Origin: an uncultured Aggregatibacter sp.
Lineage (GTDB): Bacteria; Pseudomonadota; Gammaproteobacteria; Enterobacterales; Pasteurellaceae
NCBI RefSeq assembly: GCF_901873365.1
Contig: NZ_CABFLM010000059.1
Coordinates: forward strand, 1 to 24,811
Reading direction: 5' to 3'
DNA: 24,811 nt
Shown: piece by piece, positions 6,047 to 14,425 of the stretch
How positions within the stretch are numbered: position 1 is the first letter of the stretch
Layout of the letters: every line of letters begins with the position of its first letter
Position numbers and translations under genes: made by a program
The notes under the pieces: generated by a model
The model's database searches: none
The model's input: the letters and a program-made list of their open reading frames with translations, nothing else
What the model was told of the DNA's origin: nothing

Positions 6047-7948
6047 TTACTTATTATCCTTCACTTCTTCAAACTCAGCATCAACAACATCATCGTTTGG
6101 TTTGCCGTTGCTTTGCGCTTGTTGTGCATCACCTTGCGGTTGTGCTGTTTGTGCAAGTTTTTGTGCAACTTCTGCAAGAGCTTGAAGTTTAGCTTCAATC
6201 ACTGCTTTGTCTTCACCTTTTGCGGCAGCTTCTAAGTCGCTTAATGCGCTTTCGATAGCAGCACGATCTGCGGCTGGAACTTTATCACCTGCTTCTTCTA
6301 ATTGTTTACGTGTGCTGTGTACAAGGTGATCTGCTTGGTTGCGCACTTGTACTAATTCTTCAAATTTACGGTCAGCTTCAGCGTTCGCTTCGGCATCGCG
6401 TACCATTTGTTGAATTTCTTCATCACTTAAACCGGAAGACGCTTTAATGGTGATTTGTTGTTCTTTACCGGTGCCTTTGTCTTTCGCAGAAACATGGATG
6501 ATACCATCTGCGTCGATGTCGAAGGTCACTTCAATTTGTGGCATACCGCGTGGAGCAGGGTTGATGCCTTCAAGGTTGAATTGACCTAAAGATTTGTTGG
6601 CAGAAGCCTGTTTACGTTCACCTTGTAACACGTGAATGGTTACCGCACTTTGGTTATCTTCCGCAGTTGAGAACACTTGCGATTTTTTGGTTGGAATCGT
6701 CGTGTTTTTCTCAATTAAGGTGGTCATCACACCGCCCATGGTTTCGATACCCAATGATAATGGGGTAACGTCTAACAACAATACGTCTTTTACATCACCG
6801 GCTAACACACCGCCTTGTACTGCTGCACCAATCGCAACGGCTTCGTCTGGGTTAACGTCTTTACGTGGTGTTTTGCCGAAGAATTCTTCCACTTTTTGTT
6901 GAACAAGTGGCATACGGGTTTGACCGCCTACTAAAATCACATCATCAACTTGAGAGGCGCTTAATCCAGCATCAGATAAGGCAACTTTTACCGGCTCAAG
7001 GGATTTCGCCACTAAATCTTCTACTAAAGATTCTAATTTCGCACGGGTCAACTTGATGTTTAAGTGTTTAGGACCGGTTGCATCCGCTGTGATGTAAGGT
7101 AAGTTCACATCCGTTTGTTGGGCGGAAGAAAGCTCAATTTTCGCCTTTTCACCGGCTTCTTTTAAACGTTGCATTGCAAGCGGATCTTTGCGCAAGTCAA
7201 TGCCTTGTTCTTTTTGGAATTCATCGACCAAGTAGTTGATCACGCGGTTATCGAAGTCTTCACCACCTAAGTGAGTATCACCGTTGGTTGCCAACACTTC
7301 GAATGTTTTCTCGCCACCCACTTCATCAATTTCGATGATGGATAAATCGAATGTACCACCACCTAAGTCGTAAACAGCGATTGTTTTGTTACCTTGACCT
7401 TTATCCAAGCCGTAAGCTAGTGCGGCTGCAGTTGGTTCGTTGATGATACGTTTAACTTCTAAACCTGCGATACGACCTGCATCTTTGGTTGCTTGACGTT
7501 GCGCATCGTTAAAGTATGCCGGCACGGTAATAACCGCTTCAGTAACCGGTTCGCCCAAGAAATCTTCGGCGGTTTTTTTCATTTTTTTCAACACTTCGGC
7601 AGAAATTTGCGGAGGTGCTAATTTCTCGCCTTTCACTTCAACCCATGCATCGCCATTATCGGCTTTTGTAATAGTAAATGGCATGATGTCGATATCACGT
7701 TTTACTTCAGCATCTTCAAAACGACGACCGATTAAACGTTTGATGGCGAATAAGGTATTTTTCGGGTTGGTTACCGCTTGGCGTTTTGCCGGTTGACCGA
7801 CTAAAATTTCGTTATCGTTTGTATAAGCAATAATTGACGGGGTGGTGCGATCGCCTTCTGCGTTTTCAATCACGCGTGGTTTATCGCCATCCATCACAGC
7901 AACACAAGAGTTTGTTGTACCTAAGTCAATACCAATAATTTTTCCCAT
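6047..7948 (-). CDS. dnaK: Molecular chaperone DnaK (Hsp70)
   Basis: ATP-driven Hsp70 chaperone acting with DnaJ and GrpE in the cytoplasm; 633 aa is normal. The nucleotide-binding domain starts GIDLGTTNSCVAVMDG (about 5-20), with phosphate-2 loop DLGGGTFDLSIIEID (about 194-208) and the adenosine-site ILVGGQTRMP (about 340-349). The substrate domain shows NTTIPTKKSQVFSTA and the tail ends with the acidic DAEFEEVKD motif. GAGGAG lies before the ATG. It is transcribed from a well-matched heat-shock promoter and ends in its own terminator, so it does not obviously share a transcript with dnaJ, about 2.1 kb downstream. An uptake core lies inside the gene at 6642-6650. Confidence 0.99.
   Translation of the reverse strand: MGKIIGIDLGTTNSCVAVMDGDKPRVIENAEGDRTTPSIIAYTNDNEILVGQPAKRQAVTNPKNTLFAIKRLIGRRFEDAEVKRDIDIMPFTITKADNGDAWVEVKGEKLAPPQISAEVLKKMKKTAEDFLGEPVTEAVITVPAYFNDAQRQATKDAGRIAGLEVKRIINEPTAAALAYGLDKGQGNKTIAVYDLGGGTFDLSIIEIDEVGGEKTFEVLATNGDTHLGGEDFDNRVINYLVDEFQKEQGIDLRKDPLAMQRLKEAGEKAKIELSSAQQTDVNLPYITADATGPKHLNIKLTRAKLESLVEDLVAKSLEPVKVALSDAGLSASQVDDVILVGGQTRMPLVQQKVEEFFGKTPRKDVNPDEAVAIGAAVQGGVLAGDVKDVLLLDVTPLSLGIETMGGVMTTLIEKNTTIPTKKSQVFSTAEDNQSAVTIHVLQGERKQASANKSLGQFNLEGINPAPRGMPQIEVTFDIDADGIIHVSAKDKGTGKEQQITIKASSGLSDEEIQQMVRDAEANAEADRKFEELVQVRNQADHLVHSTRKQLEEAGDKVPAADRAAIESALSDLEAAAKGEDKAVIEAKLQALAEVAQKLAQTAQPQGDAQQAQSNGKPNDDVVDAEFEEVKDNK
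6642..6650 (-). repeat. DNA uptake signal core inside dnaK
   Basis: ACCGCACTT, the complement of AAGTGCGGT, within the dnaK coding sequence. Confidence 0.85.
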
Positions 7949-8000
7949 TTGTTTTCTCCTCGTAAAATTTAAAATTCGGTGTAATGGTTTACGGATTGTA

Positions 8001-8028
8001 AGATGTGGATTGAATTTTGCATTTCAAG
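8001..8028 (-). promoter_or_regulatory. Sigma-32 heat-shock promoter of dnaK
   Basis: On the minus strand CTTGAAA (complement of 8022-8028), exactly 13 bp, then CCACATCT (complement of 8001-8008). The consensus is CTTGAAA-N13-CCCCATNT, so only one base differs. The start point would lie about 45 nt before the dnaK ATG. This predicts RpoH control. The rest of the roughly 340-bp dnaK/DUF945 gap (7949-8288) holds an uptake core at 8061-8069 and no other feature I can support. Confidence 0.85.
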
Positions 8029-8060
8029 GCATTTATTTAAAAATTTTTTCAATGCATGAA

Positions 8061-8069
8061 AAGTGCGGT
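8061..8069 (+). repeat. DNA uptake signal core
   Basis: AAGTGCGGT upstream of the dnaK heat-shock promoter, not paired with a second copy. Confidence 0.85.
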
Positions 8070-8288
8070 TCAAAAATCAGATAGATTTTCAGTGCTAGCT
8101 TTACCTAAAGGCTTGTTGCTAGAACGGCACATTTGCGGTTCAATCCTGATTCGTTTTGTAAAATGAGGATAAAAGTAAGAGATTCAAGAGGAGAATAAAA
8201 ATTTCGTGGTCTTTTTTCTAAAAAATTAAATTTATGCTAGATTAGCCAAGTTATTTCACTTTTTATTTATTCATTAAGGACAGAGGGT

Positions 8289-9719
8289 ATGAAAAAATCA
8301 ACGTTAACGTTAGGTGTTATTGCTGCATTAGGTGCCGCCTGGGTTGGTGGTGCATGGTATACAGGAAAAGTCGCCGAAGAAGAGTATGTCCATCAATTTG
8401 AGTTGCTCAACCAAAACATACAGCAATCGTTTTCTGCAAAAGGCTTGTCCGTTGAGTTTAGTCATGTTGCCATTGAGCGCGGTTTATTGAGTTCAAAAAC
8501 CCGATATGACATTGTTGTGAAAGATCCGAATAAGCCTGAATCTGCCTTTACTTTACCGTTTGAAGGCACCTTATATCACGGCCCATTGCCGGTTAATCAA
8601 TTATCTCAATTTAACTTTACACCTACGATGTTCGCCAGTGTTGATAAGCTTACCAAAAATGACACAACAAGTCCGTGGTTTGAGATCGCAAAAGGCAAAG
8701 CTCCACTGACAGTGACGACATCAATGAATTATCAACGCCAAGGGAATGCGAAAATGGATTTTGCCCCTTTTGAGGTTTCCGTAGAAAAAGGGAAATGGCA
8801 AGTCGGTGATGTAAATTTGAGTGTTGATTTTGCGCAGAAAGGCATTCAGCAAGCGCATCTTGCACTGAGTCGTGCGACTTACCAAGAAGCAGAGACGAAA
8901 ACGCAAGTACAGTTTAACAATATTAAAGCAATGGCTGAATATCAGCCAATCGAGGAGTGGGATCTCCTGTCTACCGGACAGCAATGGATTACCGGCGGTG
9001 AGACAAGTATCGAAGAAACCAATGAGCAGGGCAAAGCGAATCAGCTCACGGTTAAAAATTGGAAAATCGATTTGAATACGGTCAGAAAAGCGGCGTTTCT
9101 TGATTTGGCAATGAATCTGAAACTGGATGGTACACAGTTAAATCAAATTCATTTTGGCGATCTTAATTTGAATACTGCGTTTAATCATCTTGATGGCGAG
9201 ACATTAAACCAAGTATTACACGCAAAATTCGCTCAAATCGAAGATGCACCATTAACTGATACGGAGATTGCGCTTATTCGAAAATTCTTTGATGGGCAAC
9301 CGCACTTTATCCTTCGTCCGACATTAAGTAATAGTGCAGGTAAGTTGGCAACGGATATTGATGTTGCCGTGGCAACGTCCGATCTTAGCAGCACATTATC
9401 TACCGGAAAAATTTTTAAATTATTCCGTCACTTTATTTTTAAAATTGATGCAAATAAAGCCGCATTAATTGAAACTCTGACTGCTGCCGAGCAACTTTCC
9501 TCTAAGTTGGATAAAGAAGAAGCGGCTCGGATTGCCGAGATGAAAATCAATGACGGCTTAAAAACACCGGTACAACAAGGGATTTTGGTTGATGATGGCA
9601 AACAAGTAAAATTGGATCTTGTGCTAGAAAATGGCGAACTCAAACTTAACGGAAAAGTCATTCCGGAGGAACAAGTAGCGTCCATCCTATTTTTAGCCGC
9701 AATGTCGATGGGATATTAA
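8289..9719 (+). CDS. YdgA-family (DUF945) envelope protein
   Basis: A 476-aa protein related to E. coli YdgA (DUF945). It opens with a hydrophobic segment, LGVIAALGAAWVGGAWYTG (about 8-26), after two lysines: an uncleaved signal anchor or signal peptide, so the bulk is probably periplasmic. The following AEEEYVHQFELLNQNIQQ and the SKTRYDIVVKD stretch resemble the beta-rich YdgA body. Members share no known catalytic residues and the role is unknown. The start is chosen because AAGGA precedes it and the hydrophobic N-terminus follows at once. It is transcribed divergently from dnaK and stands alone. An uptake core lies in the gene at 9299-9307. Confidence 0.85.
   Translation: MKKSTLTLGVIAALGAAWVGGAWYTGKVAEEEYVHQFELLNQNIQQSFSAKGLSVEFSHVAIERGLLSSKTRYDIVVKDPNKPESAFTLPFEGTLYHGPLPVNQLSQFNFTPTMFASVDKLTKNDTTSPWFEIAKGKAPLTVTTSMNYQRQGNAKMDFAPFEVSVEKGKWQVGDVNLSVDFAQKGIQQAHLALSRATYQEAETKTQVQFNNIKAMAEYQPIEEWDLLSTGQQWITGGETSIEETNEQGKANQLTVKNWKIDLNTVRKAAFLDLAMNLKLDGTQLNQIHFGDLNLNTAFNHLDGETLNQVLHAKFAQIEDAPLTDTEIALIRKFFDGQPHFILRPTLSNSAGKLATDIDVAVATSDLSSTLSTGKIFKLFRHFIFKIDANKAALIETLTAAEQLSSKLDKEEAARIAEMKINDGLKTPVQQGILVDDGKQVKLDLVLENGELKLNGKVIPEEQVASILFLAAMSMGY
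9299..9307 (-). repeat. DNA uptake signal core inside the DUF945 gene
   Basis: ACCGCACTT, the complement of AAGTGCGGT, within the coding sequence. Confidence 0.8.
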
Positions 9720-9818
9720 TCGGCATTTTGATTCATCCAGATCTTAGCGCCTGTTCGTCTTTCTTATTTTTTGTAACGAGCCGTACGCTATTGAGCCAGA
9801 GGATTTGGAAAACGATGA

Positions 9819-10229
9819 CTAATGGTGAATAATGGCGGCATCTGTAGCCACTTTTTCACCATTATCAAACATCAAGGTCAATGGAAAACGTTCTCCAGCT
9901 TGCAACGCCTTGGCAGAATCAAACACCATAATATGCAAACCACCCGGTTTTAATTGCACGTTGCCATTAGCGGGAATTGCAATGCCATCGGTAGTAATCA
10001 TTTTGCCATTTTGTGTGCCGTGCAAGACCAAATTTGCCGATTCACTGCTTTGTACCATCGCCAGATTCACAGCTTCATTGCCATCATTATGCAGTTCCAT
10101 AAAAATCGCGGTGGGTTCACCGGCTTGTTGAGTGGCAAAAATGATTGGGTTTGTCACGGTAACTTTTGCCAATGCGCCAAGAGGCAAAAGTGCGGTCATA
10201 AAAAATACTGTTTTGTAAATGCGTTGCAT
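9819..10229 (-). CDS. Periplasmic copper chaperone, PCu(A)C family
   Basis: Small exported copper-binding protein, 136 aa from the chosen start. PCuAC proteins pass Cu(I) to the CuA or CuB centres of respiratory oxidases. The signal peptide is MQRIYKTVFFMTALLPLGALA (1-21). The family copper motif is H(M)-x10-M-x21-H-x-M; here H70, M77, H99 and M101 are visible. The M77-x21-H99-x-M101 part is exact, but H70 to M77 has only six intervening residues instead of ten. An open frame extends 19 codons upstream to 10286, but AGGAG sits correctly before the 10229 ATG and the signal peptide begins there. An uptake core lies in the signal-peptide codons. It is divergent from hflD. Confidence 0.88.
   Translation of the reverse strand: MQRIYKTVFFMTALLPLGALAKVTVTNPIIFATQQAGEPTAIFMELHNDGNEAVNLAMVQSSESANLVLHGTQNGKMITTDGIAIPANGNVQLKPGGLHIMVFDSAKALQAGERFPLTLMFDNGEKVATDAAIIHH
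10188..10196 (+). repeat. DNA uptake signal core inside the copper chaperone gene
   Basis: AAGTGCGGT lies in the codons for the signal peptide. Confidence 0.8.
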
Positions 10230-10279
10230 TGTTTTCTCCTTTTTCATCTTTTTTGAGTTTATCGACCTTGCCGATTGCC

Positions 10280-10308
10280 TTTCCACTATAGCAGAAAAAT
10301 GCTATATT
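10280..10308 (+). promoter_or_regulatory. Promoter of hflD-purB with an internal dyad
   Basis: TTTCCA (10280-10285), 17 bp, TATATT (10303-10308), with TGC before the -10 giving an extended -10. A dyad TATAGCA/TGCTATA (10287-10293 and 10300-10306) lies in the spacer and overlaps a possible minus-strand TATAGT -10 for the copper chaperone gene, so it could be a shared operator. Confidence 0.55.
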
Positions 10309-10356
10309 ACCGCTCACTTTTTCGTACTCTTTTTATTCAATTCTCATTAAACCTTA

Positions 10357-10968
10357 ATGGCTAATTATTACGACAGTACACTCGCCCTTGCCGGCGTCTG
10401 CCAAGCAGCGAAACTCGTGCAACAGCTGGCATTAAATGGTGAAGCGGATGCAGCCGCATTAGAAACCAGTCTGAACAGTTTATTAAAAACCGCGCCAAAT
10501 ACCACACTCGATGTGTTTGGTGGCGAGCTAAATAACCTGAAATTGGGGTTAACCACACTTTGCGAACAGCTTAACGGTAGCGAGCCGGAACTGGGGCGTT
10601 ATTGGCTCAGTCTGTTAGCATTGGCGGCAAAACTCAACAAAACCCCGGAAGCCAAACAAGAATTGGCACGCCGTATTCAATATTTACCCACACAGCTGGA
10701 ACATTACCACTTACTCGACGAACAGATGCTGTCTAATTTTGCCGGCATTTATGTGGACGTTATCAGCCCGTTAGGTCGCCGAATTCAAGTGACCGGCGTG
10801 ACTCAATATTTACAGCATTTAGGCACACAAAATCGCATTCGCGCCGCGTTATTAGCCGGCATCCGTTCCGCTATTTTGTGGCAACAAGTGGGCGGCACCA
10901 AATGGCAACTGCTGTTTTTCCGTGGCAAAATTGCTGCCACGGCACAACACATTCTCTCTTCTCTTTAA
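10357..10968 (+). CDS. hflD: HflD homologue
   Basis: A 203-aa homologue of E. coli HflD (formerly YcfC, about 213 aa), a peripheral inner-membrane protein known for modulating lambda CII stability; its normal role is unclear. Matching blocks include LALAGVCQAAKLVQQLALNG (about 9-28), TLDVFGGELNNLKLGLTTL (about 50-68), QLEHYHLLDEQML, IYVDVISPLGRRIQVTG (about 130-146) and RAALLAGIRSAILWQQVGG (about 162-180). The ribosome site before this ATG is weak. It is followed 12 bp later by the purB region; the hflD-purB order is conserved with E. coli and supports the call. Confidence 0.95.
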   Translation: MANYYDSTLALAGVCQAAKLVQQLALNGEADAAALETSLNSLLKTAPNTTLDVFGGELNNLKLGLTTLCEQLNGSEPELGRYWLSLLALAAKLNKTPEAKQELARRIQYLPTQLEHYHLLDEQMLSNFAGIYVDVISPLGRRIQVTGVTQYLQHLGTQNRIRAALLAGIRSAILWQQVGGTKWQLLFFRGKIAATAQHILSSL

Positions 10969-10995
10969 CTTCTCTAAATAATGGAGCTTTCATCT

Positions 10996-12363
10996 ATGCA
11001 ACTTAGCGCGCTAACCGCACTTTCCCCGATTGATGGTCGTTATCAAGACAAAACCGCCCGTTTACGTCATATTTTCAGCGAATTCGGATTATTAAAATTC
11101 CGCGTCACAGTGGAAGTTCGTTGGTTACAAAAATTGGCAGCGACCGCACAAATCACCGAAGTTCCTTCTTTGTCAAAAGAAGCAAACGATTACCTCAACC
11201 AAATTGTCGCTAATTTTGCTATTGAAGATGCCGAGCGCATTAAAGAAATCGAAAAAAACACTAACCACGATGTAAAAGCAGTGGAATATTTCCTTAAAGA
11301 AAAAAGCGCAGCATTGCCTGAATTGGCGGCAATCAGCGAATTTATTCACTTTGCCTGCACCTCCGAAGACATCAACAACCTTTCCCACGCCTTAATGCTA
11401 AACACCGCGCGTGAAGAAGTGTTGTTGCCGGAGTGGCAAAATTTAATCGAAAAAATCACCGCACTTGCCGAGCAATATAAAACCATTCCATTGCTTTCCC
11501 GCACACACGGTCAACCGGCATCGCCAACCACCGTGGGCAAAGAAATGGCCAACGTGGTGTATCGTTTAAGACGCCAATATAAACAATTACAACACATTGA
11601 TATTCTAGGTAAAATCAACGGCGCCGTGGGAAACTATAACGCCCATTTATCCGCTTACCCGAATATTGACTGGCATACCTTCAGCGAAGAATTTGTGACC
11701 TCTTTGGGCATAACATGGAACCCGTACACCACCCAAATCGAACCGCATGATTACATCGCCGAATTGTTTGATTGCGTAGCGCGTTTTAACACAATTGTGA
11801 TTGACTTTGACCGCGACCTGTGGGGTTACATCGCGCTAAATCACTTCAAACAACGTACCATCGCCGGTGAAATCGGTTCTTCTACCATGCCACACAAAGT
11901 CAACCCAATCGACTTCGAAAACTCCGAAGGTAACCTTGGTTTGGCAAATGCCGTGATGGCACACTTAGGCAGCAAATTACCGATTTCCCGTTGGCAACGC
12001 GATTTAACGGATTCCACCGTGTTGCGCAACCTTGGCGTAGGTTTAGGGTACTGCTTAATCGCCTATGCAGCGACCCAAAAAGGCATCAGCAAATTAGAAG
12101 TGAATGAAGCCCATTTACGTGAAGAATTGGATCAAAACTGGGAAGTGCTCGCCGAACCAATTCAAACCGTGATGCGTCGTTACGGCATTGAAAAACCGTA
12201 CGAAAAACTGAAAGAACTCACCCGAGGCAAACGCGTCGATACCAAAGCGATGTTTGATTTTATTGAGAAATTAGACATTCCGGCAGAAGAAAAAGCACGC
12301 TTGCAACAACTCACGCCGGCAAGCTATATCGGCGCGGCAATAGAGTTGGTGGAAAAACTGTAA
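10996..12363 (+). CDS. purB: Adenylosuccinate lyase
   Basis: Cleaves SAICAR to AICAR and adenylosuccinate to AMP, two steps of purine synthesis, in the cytoplasm. This start gives 455 aa (E. coli 456). Fumarase/aspartase superfamily signature: GSSTMPHKVNPIDFEN with the catalytic Ser in the flexible loop; also TSEDINNLSHALML and SRTHGQPASPTTVGKEMANV with the catalytic His. The frame is open from an ATG at 10981, but no ribosome site precedes that one, whereas GGAG at 10983-10986 is well placed for the ATG at 10996, and the resulting MQLSALTALSPIDGRY matches family N-termini. Uptake cores lie at 11014 and 11458. Probably co-transcribed with hflD. Confidence 0.97.
   Translation: MQLSALTALSPIDGRYQDKTARLRHIFSEFGLLKFRVTVEVRWLQKLAATAQITEVPSLSKEANDYLNQIVANFAIEDAERIKEIEKNTNHDVKAVEYFLKEKSAALPELAAISEFIHFACTSEDINNLSHALMLNTAREEVLLPEWQNLIEKITALAEQYKTIPLLSRTHGQPASPTTVGKEMANVVYRLRRQYKQLQHIDILGKINGAVGNYNAHLSAYPNIDWHTFSEEFVTSLGITWNPYTTQIEPHDYIAELFDCVARFNTIVIDFDRDLWGYIALNHFKQRTIAGEIGSSTMPHKVNPIDFENSEGNLGLANAVMAHLGSKLPISRWQRDLTDSTVLRNLGVGLGYCLIAYAATQKGISKLEVNEAHLREELDQNWEVLAEPIQTVMRRYGIEKPYEKLKELTRGKRVDTKAMFDFIEKLDIPAEEKARLQQLTPASYIGAAIELVEKL
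11014..11022 (-). repeat. DNA uptake signal core inside purB (5' end)
   Basis: ACCGCACTT, complement of the AAGTGCGGT core, in the first codons of purB. Confidence 0.8.
11458..11466 (-). repeat. DNA uptake signal core inside purB
   Basis: ACCGCACTT in the purB coding sequence. Confidence 0.75.
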
Positions 12364-12387
12364 CCGATAAATAACGTTCAAAAAAAT

Positions 12388-12434
12388 AAGCGTTCCCGAT
12401 GTAAATGATCAAACGCATTTAACAGGGAACGCTT
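12388..12434. terminator. Bidirectional terminator between purB and the metallophosphatase gene
   Basis: AAGCGTTCCC (12388-12397) and GGGAACGCTT (12425-12434) form a 10-bp stem; an inner TAAATG/CATTTA pairing extends it. T-runs and A-runs flank both sides and the two genes converge here, so it should serve both. Confidence 0.85.
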
Positions 12435-12456
12435 TTTTACGCAAATGCTGAGAATC

Positions 12457-14121
12457 TTATTCTAATCCAATGATTTCCCAACGTTGATGTGAAAGCCCAT
12501 CAATTTTGCCTTTTTTCACGTTTTGGATGTAATCAATCATCATGTTTTGAATGGTGCCTTTTTCACGTCCCATCGCCACTTTAGACTCCCATAAAACAGG
12601 AATTTGCTGACCTTCCCAAATACCGCCTTTACCATTTAATTGACCAAAACGATAAGAGTTCATACCGACTTTGAGTTTCATATCATCGGTAATCGCGCGT
12701 CCATCTGCCAAGGTCAAGTCCACGATTTTATTGCCGCTTTGATTGCGTAAATCAATTTTATATTTCACTCCGCCGAAGATATCGAAGGTGACATATTTAG
12801 ATTTACTGCGTTTTTCATCATAACGATAATTCGTATCGCCCGGCTGAATCGTATTGAAATAATCTGCCGACCATTCCATATACTCTTTTAACTGCTTGCC
12901 TGTGAGTTCATAGACAGTGACATCACCACCGGCATAACGATAGTTATAAATCACGTCTTTTTTCTTAATCTCACCTTTAGGCAAACGCACTGTTTCATAG
13001 TCAAAGGCAAAACTCACTACATCAGCACCGCTATAGTGACGTTCAACATCGGTGATAAAAGAAGAAAGACCGGTATCTTTAGAGAAAGCAATGGAGACAC
13101 CATGATTTTTTCCTTGTGGCACCATATCATGTTCGGTATGCCCGATGACCACATTATTCAAACGGCGTAATTCTTCATGATAAGGACGATAAATTTTCTC
13201 AATTTCAGGATCAGCCTCCAACGCTTTCACCGGAACGGTTTTGGCTTCTTTCTTCAATAGCTTAACCTCTTTTTTATCGTTGATATCAAAGGTTAAATCC
13301 ACTTCGGAAACCACGGTGCCGTAACGGTGTGGTTCTGTGATTAGAGTATCTTTGATGGTTTCACTCGGTACGTTTTTGTGCATGTGACCGGCAATAACGA
13401 CATCAATGCCATCAACAGCATTAATCACATCACGCATACCGGTATCAGGGATATTGTTTTCATTATCAATGCCCATGTGACTCACTGCGATAATGACATC
13501 TGCACCTTTCGCTTTTAAAGCCGCCACTTGTGCTTTTGCTTCTTCGCTTGGCGAAGTGAATTTCATGTCTTTTAAGTTACCGGTATCTTCTTCAAACTTG
13601 GCAGACATTGGGGTGGTTAAACCGATAATTCCCAATTTCACGCCGTCTTTTTCGATAATTGTTGCCGGTGCGAGATAGCGTTTATCATTCTTTTTATAAT
13701 AAAAATTCGCAGTTAATTTTTTTGCCTTAATGTCTTTTAAAATTTCATCAAGTGCTTTCATACCAAAATTAAACTCATGATTTCCCAACACAAAAACGTC
13801 ATATTTCATTGCGTTTAATACTTTTGGTACAGGATGATCTTGATAGTATTTTTTCGTTTTAGCAAAAACATCAACTTGGTTGTCTTGAATGGCATCCCCA
13901 ACATCGACTAATACCACATTTTTATGTTGTTTACGAATATCGTTTACATAAGTGGCAATTTGCGCATAAGAACCGGATTTGTCAGCAACATCCGCCCCAT
14001 AACTCCAAGGCACAATACGGCCATGCACATCGGAGGTTCCAAGAATTTTAATATTGACTTCTTGTGCCACCGCAGTACTCAATGCTGAAAGTGCAAATAA
14101 TGAACAAATGACTTTTTTCAT
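12457..14121 (-). CDS. Exported metallophosphatase / 5'-nucleotidase family protein
   Basis: A 554-aa periplasmic or surface enzyme of the calcineurin-like phosphoesterase plus 5'-nucleotidase C-terminal domain family (UshA/CpdB/YfkN type). Signal peptide MKKVICSLFALSALSTAVA (1-19). Metal-site motifs in order: GTSDVHGRI, VDVGDAIQDNQ, LGNHEFNFG, VSHMGID and IAGHMHKN. The C-terminal half (about 340-540), with SSFITDVERHYSGADVVSF and YELTGKQLKEYMEW, is the nucleotide-binding domain. Likely substrates are extracellular 5'- or 2',3'-cyclic nucleotides, feeding nucleoside uptake; the exact substrate cannot be read from sequence. The frame extends 27 codons upstream, but AGGAAA precedes this ATG and the signal peptide begins here. 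It has a strong promoter with a palindrome behind it. Confidence 0.9.
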   Translation of the reverse strand: MKKVICSLFALSALSTAVAQEVNIKILGTSDVHGRIVPWSYGADVADKSGSYAQIATYVNDIRKQHKNVVLVDVGDAIQDNQVDVFAKTKKYYQDHPVPKVLNAMKYDVFVLGNHEFNFGMKALDEILKDIKAKKLTANFYYKKNDKRYLAPATIIEKDGVKLGIIGLTTPMSAKFEEDTGNLKDMKFTSPSEEAKAQVAALKAKGADVIIAVSHMGIDNENNIPDTGMRDVINAVDGIDVVIAGHMHKNVPSETIKDTLITEPHRYGTVVSEVDLTFDINDKKEVKLLKKEAKTVPVKALEADPEIEKIYRPYHEELRRLNNVVIGHTEHDMVPQGKNHGVSIAFSKDTGLSSFITDVERHYSGADVVSFAFDYETVRLPKGEIKKKDVIYNYRYAGGDVTVYELTGKQLKEYMEWSADYFNTIQPGDTNYRYDEKRSKSKYVTFDIFGGVKYKIDLRNQSGNKIVDLTLADGRAITDDMKLKVGMNSYRFGQLNGKGGIWEGQQIPVLWESKVAMGREKGTIQNMMIDYIQNVKKGKIDGLSHQRWEIIGLE

Positions 14122-14154
14122 AGGATTTCCTTTGTTGTAATAAATGTGCGACGA

Positions 14155-14182
14155 ATTATATCCATTTACATAGCACAAGCAA
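14155..14182 (-). promoter_or_regulatory. Strong sigma-70 promoter of the metallophosphatase gene
   Basis: On the minus strand TTGCTT (complement of 14177-14182), 16 bp, then a perfect TATAAT (complement of 14155-14160), about 33 nt before the ATG. The rest of the roughly 300-bp gap to yedE (14201-14425) shows only AT-rich sequence; I could not fix a yedE promoter. Confidence 0.7.
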
Positions 14183-14186
14183 TATG

Positions 14187-14200
14187 GATTCAGCTGAATC
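14187..14200. promoter_or_regulatory. Perfect 14-bp palindrome abutting the metallophosphatase promoter
   Basis: GATTCAGCTGAATC is a perfect palindrome starting four bases upstream of the -35 on the minus strand. The position suits an activator or repressor site. I do not recognise the regulator. Confidence 0.45.
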
Positions 14201-14425
14201 ATTGAGAAGATTAAAAGTAAGGTAACGTACCTAAAAATGTTAAAAAAACAAGCGAACGATTGCCTTTCATGATTTTATTCATTAAACTAACGCTCGCAAA
14301 TCTAATTTGTAATTTCATTTATATCGCAAGTTTGTGTATAGGAAATGACAAAGCCCTTCTTTTGAGCCTTTTCTCATTGTTATACCTTCCTTGTAATACT
14401 TTCATTCACCTTAATAGGATAAAAA

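Noticed and set aside
10230..10286. Longer N-terminus for the copper chaperone (start at 10286)
   Set aside because: The extra 19 residues are charged and precede the signal peptide; AGGAG is placed for the 10229 start.
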